Assembly (NCBI RefSeq): GCF_032854445.1
Contig: NC_088300.1
Location: forward strand, 57,822,984 to 57,886,983
Direction of reading: 5' to 3'
Source: Liolophura sinensis
Lineage: Eukaryota; Mollusca; Polyplacophora; Chitonida; Chitonidae
Length of the DNA: 64,000 nucleotides
This document shows positions 25,301-33,749 of the stretch, in pieces (the first letter of the stretch is position 1; every line of letters begins with the position of its first letter). Under the pieces are notes generated by a model that was given only the letters and a program-made list of their open reading frames with translations, had not been told where the DNA came from and did no database searches. A program made the translations under genes and the position numbers.

Positions 25301-27567
25301 ACCAATAATTCATGCTTTTCATAGCAATATTTGACATTACAGTATTTCATTTTTAGGATTTCTTTGTGTATCCACTTCATGACATCCACAAGAGAGAGAG
25401 AAGGTATATACCAGGTCATGTTTAATATTACCACATACCAGTGAATTCATAAAGCAGTTGTAGTTCAGGGTATATATGGCATGAAAGGACAACACTCTGT
25501 TATGTTAATATCTACGAGCATATTAAAAAAAACAACAACAGGAAAATGTTATGAAATTTATAGAAAAGGTTTCATAAATAGGCCTTTATCACATGACTGT
25601 TTTATATCACCATCACCACCACCATAAAATAGCCTTTTCTCATGCACAGGCGATGTCAAATCAAAAGCAAGGCTTACTGTATGAAATCACTTCCAGAAAT
25701 TGATGGTAGAGACGGGCTATACATGACTTTCACTCCTGGCCATATAGGGTCTTTAACAAAAGAAATGCATCTAAAGACATTCTTGATTTGCAGCTTATGA
25801 AATTCCAAGAAGGTCAATCAAAAGATCTTCCATCTCTTTCAGCTTGGTTTGGAAGGATAAGAAAAGCTTCTGAAAGCAGTATATTCTGTAAGAAAAGTCA
25901 TGTTGAGCACTGAAGTGTGCCTGTCAATACATGCAAGGAACCATGAAATTCTTCAGTTACATTCAACATGACTTTAAGTGTCATCTATTGATTGAACAAG
26001 TGGAATTGTTGTCCAAACAAAGTTCTAAAATGCACAGCATACCTGTGGCTATTTTCTTATAACTTCTTCAAACCCACATCTTTTGCCATGTGTATTCATA
26101 GCTTAAGTTCAAGTTGAAATGAATTTTCATGCCCTTTGTTGAACTATTTAATCTATCTAGCTGTCATGTATTATTTGTCCACCTTGGAAAATGGCTAACT
26201 GGCAGAAATGAGCAGCCAACATATGGTTCAGTAATATCATGTTTTCTGGGTTAATACAAAAAAAATAAAGCTAACAATACATAAAAAATAGAGACATTCA
26301 GTTCACAGGTGTAAAAGCGGAAATCATTGAAGTAGCATAATGCTATCAATTTCCTTATGCAAGTGAATTTGGAACAGGTAAATAATGCAATTCTGACAAA
26401 TTCAATCAATGTGCAACCATGAAGAAAAATAGAAGTGTAGTTTCCTTGGAATATTTGTAACATTGCCATTACCCGAAGAATAGTCTAAAATGTCATTTTT
26501 CAGGAGGATGTCTGTCTTACTCCTGTCTCATATAAACTATTCATGAACAATATGTGCACCTTTGTGTGGGCACCTTTCATATTTTCACTGATATGCACAC
26601 TGTCATTGTCTGTGTACAGATATCATTATCTACATGTGTATGTAAGTGTCATTATCACAGTGTAGGTGTTATATTAGATGGAGGGGTAATTGTCATTATC
26701 TATGTCTCATGATCTGTATACATTGTATACATGTTATTAGTTACTTGGTTACTGGTACATATACGTCATTTCAGGGGTCTCGCAAGTCCACACACATATC
26801 AGCGACACAGGTGGGGGCTCTCGCAAACTACTGCAGCTGAAAGACAGGATTTTATGCTAGGTGCCAATGACGCCGTTAAGTCGTCAGACAGATGTGTATT
26901 CAATCTAGTTACTACTGTAAAATAACGTCTTTTATCTGCGTTAGTCTGCGAGAGCCCCCACCTGTCTTACTAATATCTGCGTGTACTTGCGAGTCTCCTG
27001 AAAAGCTGATTGGGCCTTTTGTATAAAAAAGGTCAGTGCATAGGGGGAGATAACTGGAGCTTACCTTGCCATTGTCCCATCAATGTGTGAGGTTTGGTTT
27101 AGACTAGAATAGTCTCCCTTTGGTCCTCATCAGCTATTTCACAAAGATCTGCAAAGTTTGGGGTGAAACAAGTGCTAGAGCAAACTTTTATTGGTTATAA
27201 GGTGTAAAATATGAATATGTGTGTCTGCTGTATAAAGGACTGAGCTCTTTAGGTTCATAACTTTGAGTAGTGAAAAATAATATGTGCTGCCAGTGCATAA
27301 TTAGTTAACTGAAAATTTGTGCAAGGGTAATCTTTGTTGACATTTCCTTATACAAGTGAATTTTGAACAGGTGAATAATTCAAAAAGTTAGCTGTGTAAT
27401 AATTTATATTTTATTTTATTTTATGTTTCCAGAAGGAAGTTGAAGAAAAGAGGTGGAAGGAGCTTGAGTTGACAAGGGAGAGAACATCAAAACTTCAATC
27501 ACAAGGCATTTTGGGGAGCCGTGGAGTAGGTCGCCTAACCAACAACAGTATTGTCATGACAACATAG
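1211..27567 (+). CDS. CFAP99: Cilia- and flagella-associated protein 99 (18 coding exons, 661 aa)
   Basis: Joined exons: 1211-1324, 1904-2048, 3142-3236, 4165-4277, 5779-5870, 16985-17043, 17482-17589, 18527-18679, 19102-19184, 19692-19896, 20252-20310, 20647-20729, 21320-21372, 21794-21934, 22525-22608, 24696-24775, 25048-25231 and 27433-27567. They sum to 1986 nt, or 661 residues plus stop. All introns are GT-AG and every phase agrees. An in-frame TAG at 1169-1171 makes 1211 the first usable ATG. Residues 1-186 form a globular N-terminal region with FLNFFFDERNLLTWIKDEW near 119-137. Residues 187-235 are a proline/basic linker with PKPFNITQPRPRAVPVPER. From about 243 to 640 the protein is highly charged and helical, a probable coiled coil. 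I name it CFAP99 from memory of the family (an axoneme-associated protein of motile cilia) and from its length and architecture. No signal peptide or membrane segment is seen. Expression in ciliated cells or sperm is inferred, not shown. Confidence 0.85.
1904..2048 (+). CDS. CFAP99: CFAP99 exon 2
   Basis: Acceptor ctctttcag, donor gtttgg. It encodes residues 39-86 plus one base, including VVTNTFYVKDGKKIL. The T-rich run right after the donor (2052-2068) is unusual. Confidence 0.85.
2556..2660 (+). repeat. SINE fragment related to the element at 63300-63660
   Basis: The stretch 'cttt-accaatatggtgtgcat-atctgtgcatc' matches 63520-63555 with scattered substitutions. It is an internal piece of a tRNA-headed SINE family and lies in CFAP99 intron 2. 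Confidence 0.45.
3142..3236 (+). CDS. CFAP99: CFAP99 exon 3
   Basis: Acceptor ttctcacag, donor gtgaga. Read in phase 1 it gives CYLAVFRLDELGMSHFRKF and then VFSQDVNKMYK (to residue 118). It returns the frame to phase 0. Confidence 0.85.
3345..3487. repeat. Foldback MITE, arms with TTTTTCGTAACTTTT
   Basis: The left arm (about 3345-3395) contains tttacaaaactttgt and tttttcgtaactttt. The right arm (about 3437-3487) carries their reverse complements, aaaagttacgaaaaa and ttttgtgaac. The central spacer is about 40 bp. The outer 'cacaaaa' ends resemble those of the element at 30248-30371. CFAP99 intron 3. Confidence 0.6.
3668..3886 (-). repeat. tRNA-derived SINE (family A), near full length, minus strand
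   Basis: Read on the minus strand it has the head (tggttagtgtcacattgaccc), the body with cctctcaccaatgtggtcac, and the tail gtgaaatattct followed by an (AAAT)n end (TTTATTTATTTG on the plus strand). It is diverged from the intact copy at 47512. CFAP99 intron 3. Confidence 0.75.
3908..4042 (+). repeat. SINE family A, 5'-truncated, plus strand
   Basis: It holds the 3' two thirds (ggaaggtc, gatgatcgtagg, ccaccataatgtt, aatattcttgattacggcat, aaacaccaa) and ends in an A-rich tail. It sits tail-outward directly beside the opposite-strand copy at 3668-3886, forming an inverted SINE pair. Confidence 0.75.
4165..4277 (+). CDS. CFAP99: CFAP99 exon 4
   Basis: Acceptor ttgtttcag, donor gtaagt. It encodes FLNFFFDERNLLTWIKDEW and EATFVQTALMSPLL (residues 119-156). 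This is the most hydrophobic/aromatic part of the N-terminal domain and one of the best family landmarks. It leaves two bases. Confidence 0.9.
4660..5245 (+). pseudogene. Relic first exon of a P2X7-like-domain gene (copy A)
   Basis: An ATG at 5045 opens a 66-codon frame: MDSSYREANTLPYQSEP, an acidic stretch (TSDFEFSDIEFDPCPG), then NTDW followed by gtataa, a plausible splice donor at 5221. This layout (a short YQ-SEP start, an acidic run, 'NTDW') resembles the start of the repetitive P2X7-C-terminal-like zinc-domain genes of marine invertebrates. That assignment is from memory and tentative. Nothing downstream continues it. A minus-strand relative lies at 37395-37860. It sits inside CFAP99 intron 4 on the sense strand. 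Confidence 0.4.
4831..5096 (+). repeat. Tandem duplication of the leader plus start-codon block of copy A
   Basis: About 80 bp (4831-4911: tcgtatcaaagcaaagtaat...gatggattgtagctat...) is repeated 185 bp downstream at 5016-5096, where the same block carries the ATG at 5045. The upstream unit still has an ATG, but its frame is MDCSYKGVNVLPYQSEP and then breaks. The unit therefore includes untranslated leader plus about 18 codons. Confidence 0.7.
5779..5870 (+). CDS. CFAP99: CFAP99 exon 5
   Basis: Acceptor gtttacag, donor gtaagt. It encodes WLPELIELVEQLKDRVENK (to residue 186) and leaves one base. The following intron, 11.1 kb, is the largest in the gene. Confidence 0.88.
7505..7770. repeat. Palindromic ATGGG/CCCAT-rich patch 1
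   Basis: Imperfect short units such as atatgggtcccagatggg recur at 10-30 bp spacing on both strands (gggccccat, ccatatgggtcccat, atatgggctcatatgggc). Translated, such blocks give 'GPIW/MGTHMG'-like pseudo-repeats often seen in marine invertebrate gene models. I read it as a repeat, not a gene. Confidence 0.55.
7795..7908 (+). repeat. SINE family A, 3' fragment
   Basis: Matches the family A 3' end: tctggtttcctcccaccata, ggcc, gaaatattcttaattatggc, aaacaccag, then an (AAAT)n tail at about 7881-7902. The head is missing. Confidence 0.75.
8545..8800 (-). repeat. SINE family B-type 3' end, minus strand
   Basis: The plus-strand text gagtgagtgcttgggggtta followed by catcgtacttaacaa is the reverse complement of the family B tail (ttaagtacgacattaaacccc, aagcactca) seen at 29140-29180. 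Further inward the match is weak, so the left boundary is firmer than the right one. Confidence 0.55.
10815..11075. repeat. Palindromic ATGGG/CCCAT-rich patch 2
   Basis: Second block of the same composition as 7505-7770: acccatgtgggtccaatatg, cacccatatgggat, cccatgtggacccc, cccatgcccagatg. It includes a CACCAC triplet run near 10967-10978. An 89-codon frame over it (10803-11072) is explained by the repeat. Confidence 0.55.
12625..12700 (+). repeat. SINE family A tail relic
   Basis: 'aaatgaaaatatt', 'tatggcataaaacaccaatc' and an A/T-rich end match the last 60 bp of family A. No head. Confidence 0.5.
15695..15880 (+). repeat. Dispersed repeat shared with 50150-50330
   Basis: Shared text: gagaaaaatatttat, attttgtgtatttgaacaag, tttaagcaat, gtaggcc, cagacttgtgtatat, gatgt. 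Identity looks around 80 percent over roughly 170 bp. A second shared patch, 'catggcgt..ggtgt', occurs at 16615 and 50430, so the intact element is probably longer than what remains contiguous here. Confidence 0.6.
16985..17043 (+). CDS. CFAP99: CFAP99 exon 6
   Basis: Acceptor tttattttacag-type (ends at 16984), donor gtaagt. It encodes QPKPFNITQPRPRAVPVPER (residues 187-206), the proline-rich linker that characterises the family. Confidence 0.88.
17482..17589 (+). CDS. CFAP99: CFAP99 exon 7
   Basis: Acceptor tttgtctgtag, donor gtacgc. 36 codons in phase 0 give IPKLKKHRPVPKTIY and EPQEFGKIASTKVENRRQAE (residues 207-242). It continues the basic linker. Confidence 0.88.
18527..18679 (+). CDS. 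CFAP99: CFAP99 exon 8
   Basis: Acceptor gtgttgacag, donor gtaagt. 51 codons in phase 0 (residues 243-293), including WEKSDKTKQILESIM and LDFDRHRANPVPTSV. Confidence 0.88.
18764..18815 (-). repeat. SINE family A tail, minus strand
   Basis: tttatttatttgattggtgt followed by tttatgccatactcaa is the reverse complement of the family A 3' end. Located in CFAP99 intron 8. Confidence 0.65.
19102..19184 (+). CDS. CFAP99: CFAP99 exon 9 (tandem acceptor)
   Basis: The frame-preserving acceptor is AG at 19100-19101 (ttcagaaaag). It gives GVPIKLNTAAILREGKLYK and on to residue 321. The stronger-looking AG five bases upstream (19095-19096) would shift the frame and hit TAA eight codons in. The donor gtttgt at 19185 is weak. 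Confidence 0.75.
19692..19896 (+). CDS. CFAP99: CFAP99 exon 10
   Basis: Acceptor gctgttcccag, donor gtgagc. The largest coding exon (205 nt, residues about 321-389). It begins the coiled-coil region with LEKLEAGARDPSEFLKWQSE and HEEAILARQNIIQENKQK. Confidence 0.9.
20252..20310 (+). CDS. CFAP99: CFAP99 exon 11
   Basis: Acceptor tttatttcaag, donor gtgggt. It encodes AHQMMQEYLEQRFKEEQEM (residues 390-409), a helical charged segment. It leaves two bases. Confidence 0.85.
20647..20729 (+). CDS. CFAP99: CFAP99 exon 12
   Basis: Acceptor tgtttgcag, donor gtgaga. It encodes QLVEDTMMGHKNAKEAKKKL and on to residue 436. It leaves one base. Confidence 0.85.
21320..21372 (+). CDS. CFAP99: CFAP99 exon 13
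   Basis: Acceptor ctatttccag, donor gtaaac. The shortest exon (53 nt), encoding VQEVNEESKELMKQALEE. It restores phase 0. Confidence 0.85.
21794..21934 (+). CDS. CFAP99: CFAP99 exon 14
   Basis: Acceptor tgttgttgacag, donor gtgagt. 47 codons (residues 455-501), including MRRKMELIHQIRAMEAVPII and a less charged GAGFLGEMSIVE stretch. This is a well-conserved-looking block with few synonymous ambiguities. Confidence 0.9.
22525..22608 (+). CDS. CFAP99: CFAP99 exon 15
   Basis: Acceptor ttgtttcag, donor gttaga. 28 codons in phase 0 (residues 502-529): LRERLALLKTANEEEEEMRR followed by DEILAAKQ. Confidence 0.88.
23149..23839. repeat. 44-bp minisatellite, about 15.7 units
   Basis: Contiguous 44-bp units, each with actacaacagataaaatt and ttcatgctg. 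Most units are over 90 percent identical. Two linked variants alternate in blocks: one ends gtgggatcatata, the other gtgagatcatgta. There is no spacer between units, so this is not a CRISPR array. It lies in CFAP99 intron 15 (22609-24695). Confidence 0.95.
24395..24600 (+). repeat. Probable tRNA-headed SINE, third type
   Basis: It has a degraded head (cttcatggttacagcgtgac), a body with 'cttgcatagagaggcactcagc', and a 3' end with aatcataatcattcattcat repeats. The structure suggests a SINE, but the promoter boxes are eroded. Confidence 0.4.
24696..24775 (+). CDS. CFAP99: CFAP99 exon 16
   Basis: Acceptor cataattacag, donor gtgagt. It encodes AKNQNLMDTLEMISKHRVEK and on to residue 556. It leaves two bases. 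The preceding intron holds the 44-bp minisatellite. Confidence 0.88.
25048..25231 (+). CDS. CFAP99: CFAP99 exon 17
   Basis: Acceptor cttgtttaacag, donor gtttgt. 184 nt (residues 556-617), lysine/glutamate rich (LQKRLEEKKAERRKEQEK), a clear coiled-coil/single-helix composition. The intron after it is 2.2 kb. Confidence 0.88.
26771..27001. repeat. 231-bp MITE with ~67-bp TIRs
   Basis: The left arm (26771-26838: tcaggggtctcgcaagt...ggtgggggctctcgcaaac) and the right arm (26935-27001) are inverted copies with about 10-12 differences. The core ggtgggggctctcgca is perfect in both arms. The loop is unique sequence. No clean target-site duplication is seen. It lies in CFAP99 intron 17. Confidence 0.8.
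27433..27567 (+). CDS. CFAP99: CFAP99 exon 18 (terminal)
   Basis: Acceptor ttatgtttccag. It encodes KEVEEKRWKELELTRERTSK and then a glycine/asparagine-rich tail ending SIVMTT, with TAG at 27565-27567 (residues 618-661). Confidence 0.88.
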   Translation, partial: KEVEEKRWKELELTRERTSKLQSQGILGSRGVGRLTNNSIVMTT

Positions 27568-28085
27568 GCAGATATCCTGAATCTCCTCAGCTAAACTGAA
27601 CTCTCCTTATGGAACCATTTCTGTACTTATTTTGTCAGAAGTGTAAAACATGAATTGTCCATGAGCATGTATAATGTTACTAGTGCAGACGTTTATGATT
27701 ACATTCGGAGTATGCACACAATGGATGATAAGAGCCATTCTGTCGAATGGGCATTTGTAATTTTGTAATAAACAAAAGAGTCTTCTTGACTGCTGAAAAG
27801 TTTTACTTGACTTGTATCTATGCTAGACATTTCAAACACTGCTGAAAGCTGATGTTCTTTTTTTTACACAGAGGTATATAAATGAAAAGAAAGATCGTGC
27901 TAGATGTCAAAAAAATGGTATTTTTGTAACTTCATCTGTGATAGAAAGCCCTATAAATATTAATTAATCTACCTTTACACCAGTGTGATTTGTGAAAGTT
28001 GTTGAGCATTCGATTCTATTGTTCAAATGTTGAGTTTGTAAAGAAGTATTGTAAGTAAGGCAATAAATTTTTATTGTAAATATTA
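27568..28085 (+). terminator. CFAP99: CFAP99 3' UTR with two polyadenylation signals
   Basis: AATAAA occurs at 27767-27772, about 200 bases after the stop, and again at 28062-28067. The second is followed by a T-rich, TGTA-containing stretch. Either could define the 3' end, and alternative polyadenylation is possible. Which one is used cannot be read from the sequence. Confidence 0.6.
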
Positions 28086-28834
28086 AATATCTATGTTTAT
28101 TGTATAATTTATTATGATGCATTTTAATAGAACTGGTGTTTTTTTTGTTAAATGAATTTTAGCTGAGTGTCTTATGCTGTCTTATAACCAGTTGAATTTT
28201 GTGGTCGTCTTGACTCAGAGCCTCAAATCCCAACACTGTATTACACAGTAATCTTTCTCAGCCAAGAACAAATCAGTTTTCTCAGATAAAAATACCTAAG
28301 GTGTGAGTTGATAAGACCTTTAATATTGCTGTCTTTGAAGTTGCACTGATTTAATGTATTCACCAAGACTGATTGAGTGCAAAAAAAGTCATGTGACCAG
28401 TATGACTTGCTTTGAAGCAGCAGAAAAAGTGGTCAGGGTTTTTGCACAAATGATTTCTCATACCTTTACGCAGGTGTTTTTTCTTCTGCTATGTTAGACC
28501 TGTTTCTCAGATTTGGCACAGGTCAGAGTTTAGCTGGTGCACCAATCTGTAGACAGGGGTGCCTTTGTAAAAACTCAGCTGCAACATTTGCTTGAATGTT
28601 TTCACAAGATCTCTTCCCTGATTTTATTGCATGCTAATTACTTTATCTGTTTTGTTAAAATGACCATTTTTAATAAAAACAAATTTGATATTTAAAGCTG
28701 TAACTGAGTTAAATTTTTCCAAAACAGGTAGCAACACCCTATACAGGTTTATGTAACTCATCAGTTACCTGCATAGAGGAAGTTGTATGAAACTCTTAAC
28801 CAAAGGCCGTTGTTCTGCCCTTGACCAATGAGGT

Positions 28835-29180
28835 TGACCAGCCCAATAGCACAATTGGTAGAGCGTTCGCTTCGGGAAGTGGTAGATCCAGGGTCAATCC
28901 TGGGTTGAGTCACACTCAAGATCTTTAAAGAGGAAGTTGAAACTTCCTCGCTTGGCGTTCAGCAAGAAGGGGATAGTGCAACGACTGGTTGACCCATATC
29001 AGTACAATGGCTTGGGTGGGACGGCTTACTTGTCTTCGGTCAGTGAAGCAGCACTAGATACGGGAGCGGTTGTAATCCGTCCTGCAACAAGGAGGCACAT
29101 TACATGCACTCTAAGGGTTATATTGTCGTCATATGACTAAAAAATTGTTAAGTACGACATTAAACCCCAAGCACTCATTC
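28835..29180 (+). repeat. tRNA-derived SINE (family B), full length with TSD
   Basis: The head 'cccaatagcacaattggtag' carries the A box, and 'ccagggtcaatcctggg' is a near B box. The body includes gggacggcttacttgtcttc, and the end is acgacattaaaccccaagc. The 11-bp flanks accaatgagGt (28824-28834) and accaatgagAt (29181-29191) are a target-site duplication with one mismatch. The element is transcribed by pol III and moved by a LINE in trans (family knowledge). Confidence 0.85.
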
Positions 29181-29334
29181 ACCAATGAGATCGCGTTGGC
29201 ACCTGTTTTCTCCTGGTCTGGTCTCTTTCCTCCACCCATTGGCCACACTAATAAGTATCCAGTATAAAAAAGAGCCTTAGCTGTTCTCCGAGCCCCCGAG
29301 CGTCATTCATCTTTTACTACAACCTTGTCAACCT

Positions 29335-29455
29335 GCGGACTTGCCGTTGGTTTCCCGTGAGCTCTGCAGGGTTTCTACCACCGTAATACTTTCCGTCGGT
29401 GTATAAGTGAAATATTCTATAGTGCGACGTAAAAATCTTGCAAATAAATAAAAAA
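29335..29455 (+). repeat. SINE family A, 5'-truncated and diverged
   Basis: cggacttgccgttggtttcc, ctaccaccgtaatac and gtgtataagtgaaatattct match the family A 3' half. It ends in an A/T-rich tail at 29440-29455. Confidence 0.65.
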
Positions 29456-30247
29456 TACAACCTTCTTCGCGTGCGTGATATCTCAAAAAACGTTTGAACT
29501 AAATTTGTTTGACGGGAATAGGGGCTGTATATTCGTCGCGTTAGAATTGATCGCCACGTTGGATATATGACCAGTTGCAATCAAAACACAACTGAATATA
29601 CATTTTTTTGATTACTCATACATTTTTACTGCCTATATTTCTTATAGTTCTTTCGCGGTTTGTGTTGAACATTGTTTTGGGAATGGGCCTGGTGATTATT
29701 GACCTAGAAAGTCCGTTTTGGTTGAACCAAATTTGATCTTAGGATATAAATTTGATCCTTTACTTTGGTCCCTCGGCGAATGGCATACAATGTCATGTCC
29801 TCATTTCCAAAGTACAACAATATACACAGTTTTAGAGTTTGTCTAAATGAGACGTGACGTTGTGGTTTTGGGCGAATCGTTGCAAATTAATGTTTCTAAA
29901 TGTTGCACAATCGCCTATATTGGTTCAATGTAGGCTATGCATCTTCTGCCTTTCGTTAATTTGCGAGTTGAATCTTCAGAAAAATACTGACAGATGATAT
30001 AACTTTGACTTTAAGAGCTGCCATGCAGAAGTTTAAAGTTTGTTCATTTTGTCCATTTTGATAAGTTTGTCTACTGCAGGCTACGTTGCTGATTCCAAAT
30101 TCAAACTTGATACTTTTGAGGGACGTGTGTATGCGTATATGCATATGATTGTCCATTGGTTTTTTGATCTCCCCAGTATGAGACTTTGCAGGCATACTAC
30201 ATTTTCTATACAGTTGCAAGCTAATTATAACAAGTCAGTCACACATC

Positions 30248-30371
30248 TTTCACAAAGATGTCGTACTTGTACGATATCGCACACATAGGACAAGGCTACC
30301 TTAATAGTAACGTACAAAATATTGTGCGACAAATTTAGGATGAAAAAATGTCGTACACCGCTTTGTGAAAG
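30248..30371. repeat. Short foldback MITE with CTTTCACAAAG ends
   Basis: The left end ctttcacaaagatgtcgtac (30249-30268) is mirrored by gtcgtacaccgctttgtgaaag at the right. The length of about 124 bp and the two 20-22 bp arms fit a small MITE. A second internal inverted pair (gtacgatatcgcac / gtgcgac) adds to the hairpin. Confidence 0.65.
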
Positions 30372-30999
30372 TGGCCGTAGACCTTTAGATATGAACAGTG
30401 AAAGGGTATACAAGTTACCGCTGTATTGATTTCAACAACATTTCAGTCTTTTGCTACTTTGGATGTTAGTTTTAAACCATAAATGTCACAGATAATATAC
30501 AAGCCATTATATGTATTGACTTAATTGGGCAAAAAACAACTGTCTTTGTCTTTTCCTACATCAGAACCCCGTTGACTGCGCCTCTTTACAAGACTAGATT
30601 CTAAATTCTTATTACATATCCTAATTCTTCGGTTTTTAGGACAGATATTAGTCAGTGCTGAAAGCAAAGAATTACAATTTCTCTTCCAGTTTTTTGGAAA
30701 TGCAAAGATATAAATATGTTGTTCAGTAGATGGACTTACCATGTGACAAAAAAAAAAGAAACTAAATATTCGTGCTACAAATACATGTATAATGGTTAAA
30801 ATGAGCAGACCAGTTGCCTGAAAAAATTTGAAGACCGCTTTCTTAATTCTTTCGTGCATGATTTGTGTTGAACGTTGTTTTAGAAATTGGCCTTGTAATA
30901 AACATTCACGCTGGAGCGTCCATGCATTGTCGTTCACGATTGATATTCTATATCAATCTATGATTGCTTCAGTTTTGATCATATTATATGGTCGTCCAA

Positions 31000-31185
31000 A
31001 GGTACATTATAATACTTTCCCTGTCCCTACTTGCGAATCATTGGGACATCGCTTCTGTTTTGTTCACATTGTATAGAGTTGTTTCAGTTGCTGTGAAAAT
31101 CGTTCCGTTTTGGTCCCATTATATAGTCTGCCGCCAAGCTATGGTATTTCGCTTCCGTTTTGTCCACATTATATAGTCATCTACC
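31000..31185 (+). repeat. Three diverged copies of a ~28-bp motif
   Basis: The motif 'tcgcttccgttttgtccaca' plus 'ttatatagt' occurs near 31050, 31105 and 31148 with substitutions. The spacing is irregular (about 45-60 bp), so this looks like an old tandem duplication. Confidence 0.5.
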
Positions 31186-31429
31186 ATAGCAAACAATAGT
31201 TTCGTCGTCCTTATTATGAGTGATTGACTGACTGACTGGTGATTAACGTCCTGCTTCAGAAGTTGGCCCAGAGACCATGAGCAACTATGCATAACTAAAC
31301 ACCTGAAGCATAGCCATTCGCTACATCGTTGTCTTCCCCATGTTAACTCAAAAATACTAGTTGGCCAATAAATACATATGTCTCATACTAGTATACATTA
31401 CCCATACTCTAAGAATACATCCTTAAAAT

Positions 31430-31590
31430 CTTGGTCTTCCTCTCCGGTCGTACTCGGAAAGGTCTGCCAGCACCTTGTCGATAGTCGTGAGTTTTCCCCA
31501 GGCTCTGCCCGCTTCCCTCTCACCATAATGCTGGCCGTCGTCGTATAAGTGAAATACTGTAAAACACCAAGGAAATAAAAGAACCAAATG
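31430..31590 (+). repeat. SINE family A, 5'-truncated
   Basis: cttcctctccggtcgtactc to gtataagtgaaatactgtaaa and acaccaaggaaat. A small deletion removes 'attcttgagtacggc' near the 3' end. Confidence 0.8.
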
Positions 31591-31633
31591 GGGAAGTTTT
31601 TTAAACAAATTTCCCACACCAATATTTATAGAA

Positions 31634-31757
31634 GTATTTATTTCATTTATTTATCTGATTGGTATTTTACCCCGTACTGAAGAATATTTCACTTAAATAC
31701 GACGGCGGTCAGCATTGTGGTGGGAGGAAATCGGGCACTGCCCCGAGGGGACCCACG
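31634..31757 (-). repeat. SINE family A, minus strand fragment
   Basis: tttatttatctgattggtat, ccgtactgaagaatatttca, cgacggcggtcagcatt and ggtgggaggaaatcgggc are the reverse complement of the 3' half of family A. With 31430-31590 it forms a second inverted SINE pair. Confidence 0.8.
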
Positions 31758-33749
31758 ATTATTTTATAAAATTAAGATGGATTTAAGAAAAGCAGACAAT
31801 ACATTTCAACGATACAGGAAATGACTGTTCTAGGACTGTACATTTAATCAATATCCAAATCGTATACCCTATTAGTAGGCCCTAATTTGATTGCTGTTTT
31901 CACCATACCCAAGTACCACTCGCCCTTTGATTGCAACTGTTCATATTGTCCAAAGTGGCGATTTTATTCAACACGATGCGTATATATTCCTTGGCTTTCT
32001 GTTAATTATAATGACATAGGTTGACCGCTTCATCAACGAGACTTAACCATGTGCCACAATGCAGGAGTCAAATGGAATACTTCAAAACTGCATTCCAATA
32101 CCACTGATGGGAGATCTCACTATTTATATGTTAGTTAATTGCGTGTGATAAAGAAATGTATGATAATGGCACAGGACATTACGCACTTATTTATAAATAT
32201 ATATATTTATCGGTCTAAAATTATCGCCAGCGAATCCCTGAATAACTATAGCGGCCTATCTTTGGCCATTCAGGTTTTCGATGATATTTTCGTGATGTAC
32301 AGATATAACATTAATTGTAGGTCTATCTCTGTGAACAGATTAGCTGTTAATTTCAGGTATATCGGAAGAGAAGCGTCAGTCATGTATAATAATACACGGA
32401 TGTATTATAGGACATGGAAGGTGGAACGTAGGTGGTGGGAGTAGGGAGATGTGTCCGGGAAGTCGTATATATAATAGTAAGCAGTGACGTCATGGACAAT
32501 TCATTGGCAATAATGCCCTTGTCGGATGACGTTCTGTATACCACATATGTATGTATATAGGCAAAAAGAGTGATGTGGACCACAGGTGTGTGTTCAGATT
32601 GGGAACACCTGCATGACAAGGGTTATGCTGAGACCAATTTATCACAATTTGACACTAGTACTCTTAACTATGTACCATCATGACGTTTCAAAATTTTCAC
32701 TCATCGTATAGTAGGCCTACGTGTATTTTCAACGCGCTATACAAAGCCTGCTACAGCGGCGCGTTCGATGTTATAACATGTATGCGGCTGTGTTCCTACC
32801 AACTCGAAGCCTATGAAATGTGTAATCAGCGACAAGACTTTGTGTCACACTACCGTACATAGCCTGTTTGGTTTGGAATTAATTCCCTTGTATGTGTGCA
32901 CCCACCAGCTGTCTTGATTGATAAATAGCCTATTGTATCTCACTGGAGATTTCTAATACATTATTCGTGCTTGATTACATCTGAGTTGATCACCACTTAC
33001 CTGTAAGAGACAGGTGGTTTGCTTACAATTTACCGCACTCGTCACGTTCTGTAAAGCAAAGGTCTCCCTATGCATAGCTATAGGCTTACGCCTTTTATGT
33101 TGAACATATGTTTTTCCATTTATCCAAGATGAATCCTGAGGCGAAAAATCGTACATGCACGTGTATGAATGATTCCCTTGAAAACGGATAAATAGTTCAT
33201 TCGCCCCAGGGTCGTTCAGTCTATTTGAAGCGTATGATTTTAAGTATATGGGCTTATAACATCTGATGATACAAGAAGCTTTTTTTGTGTGCATGTAATT
33301 GACGAAGTTGATCAAGTGAGTTCAAAGTTGATCAATGAGAAACCCATTGACGCGTGTGCAATATTAAATAAACTTCGCCATTATGTAGGTTTCCAATGTT
33401 GGTGTGATATAAGACAGAAGACTGCAGTTTACTGAAGAATCGCAAAAACCTAGAAAATTCCATTAAGACATACGTTAACATGGTAGGGATTCAGAGGGCA
33501 TATTATGGCATCATGAAATAGTATAATGAGTATGAATGACTGGAATTTAAAATATACATCGCAATAAATTTTTTAATAAATCAATCTTATTATACAATAA
33601 ATAAATAAGACATGACCGTCTGCTCATGAATAACAAAAAATGCTAACTATTTTACGTAAGCCAAATTCATGGACTACGAACATCGTTTAGTTGTCTTGAG
33701 TTGTCAGATTTGTAGGTGACTGCATTTACCGTATTGAGGTTCGAAAAGT

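Noticed and set aside
28841-28915. tRNA gene
   Set aside because: It has A and B boxes but cannot fold as a full tRNA, and it is followed by SINE body and tail with a TSD.
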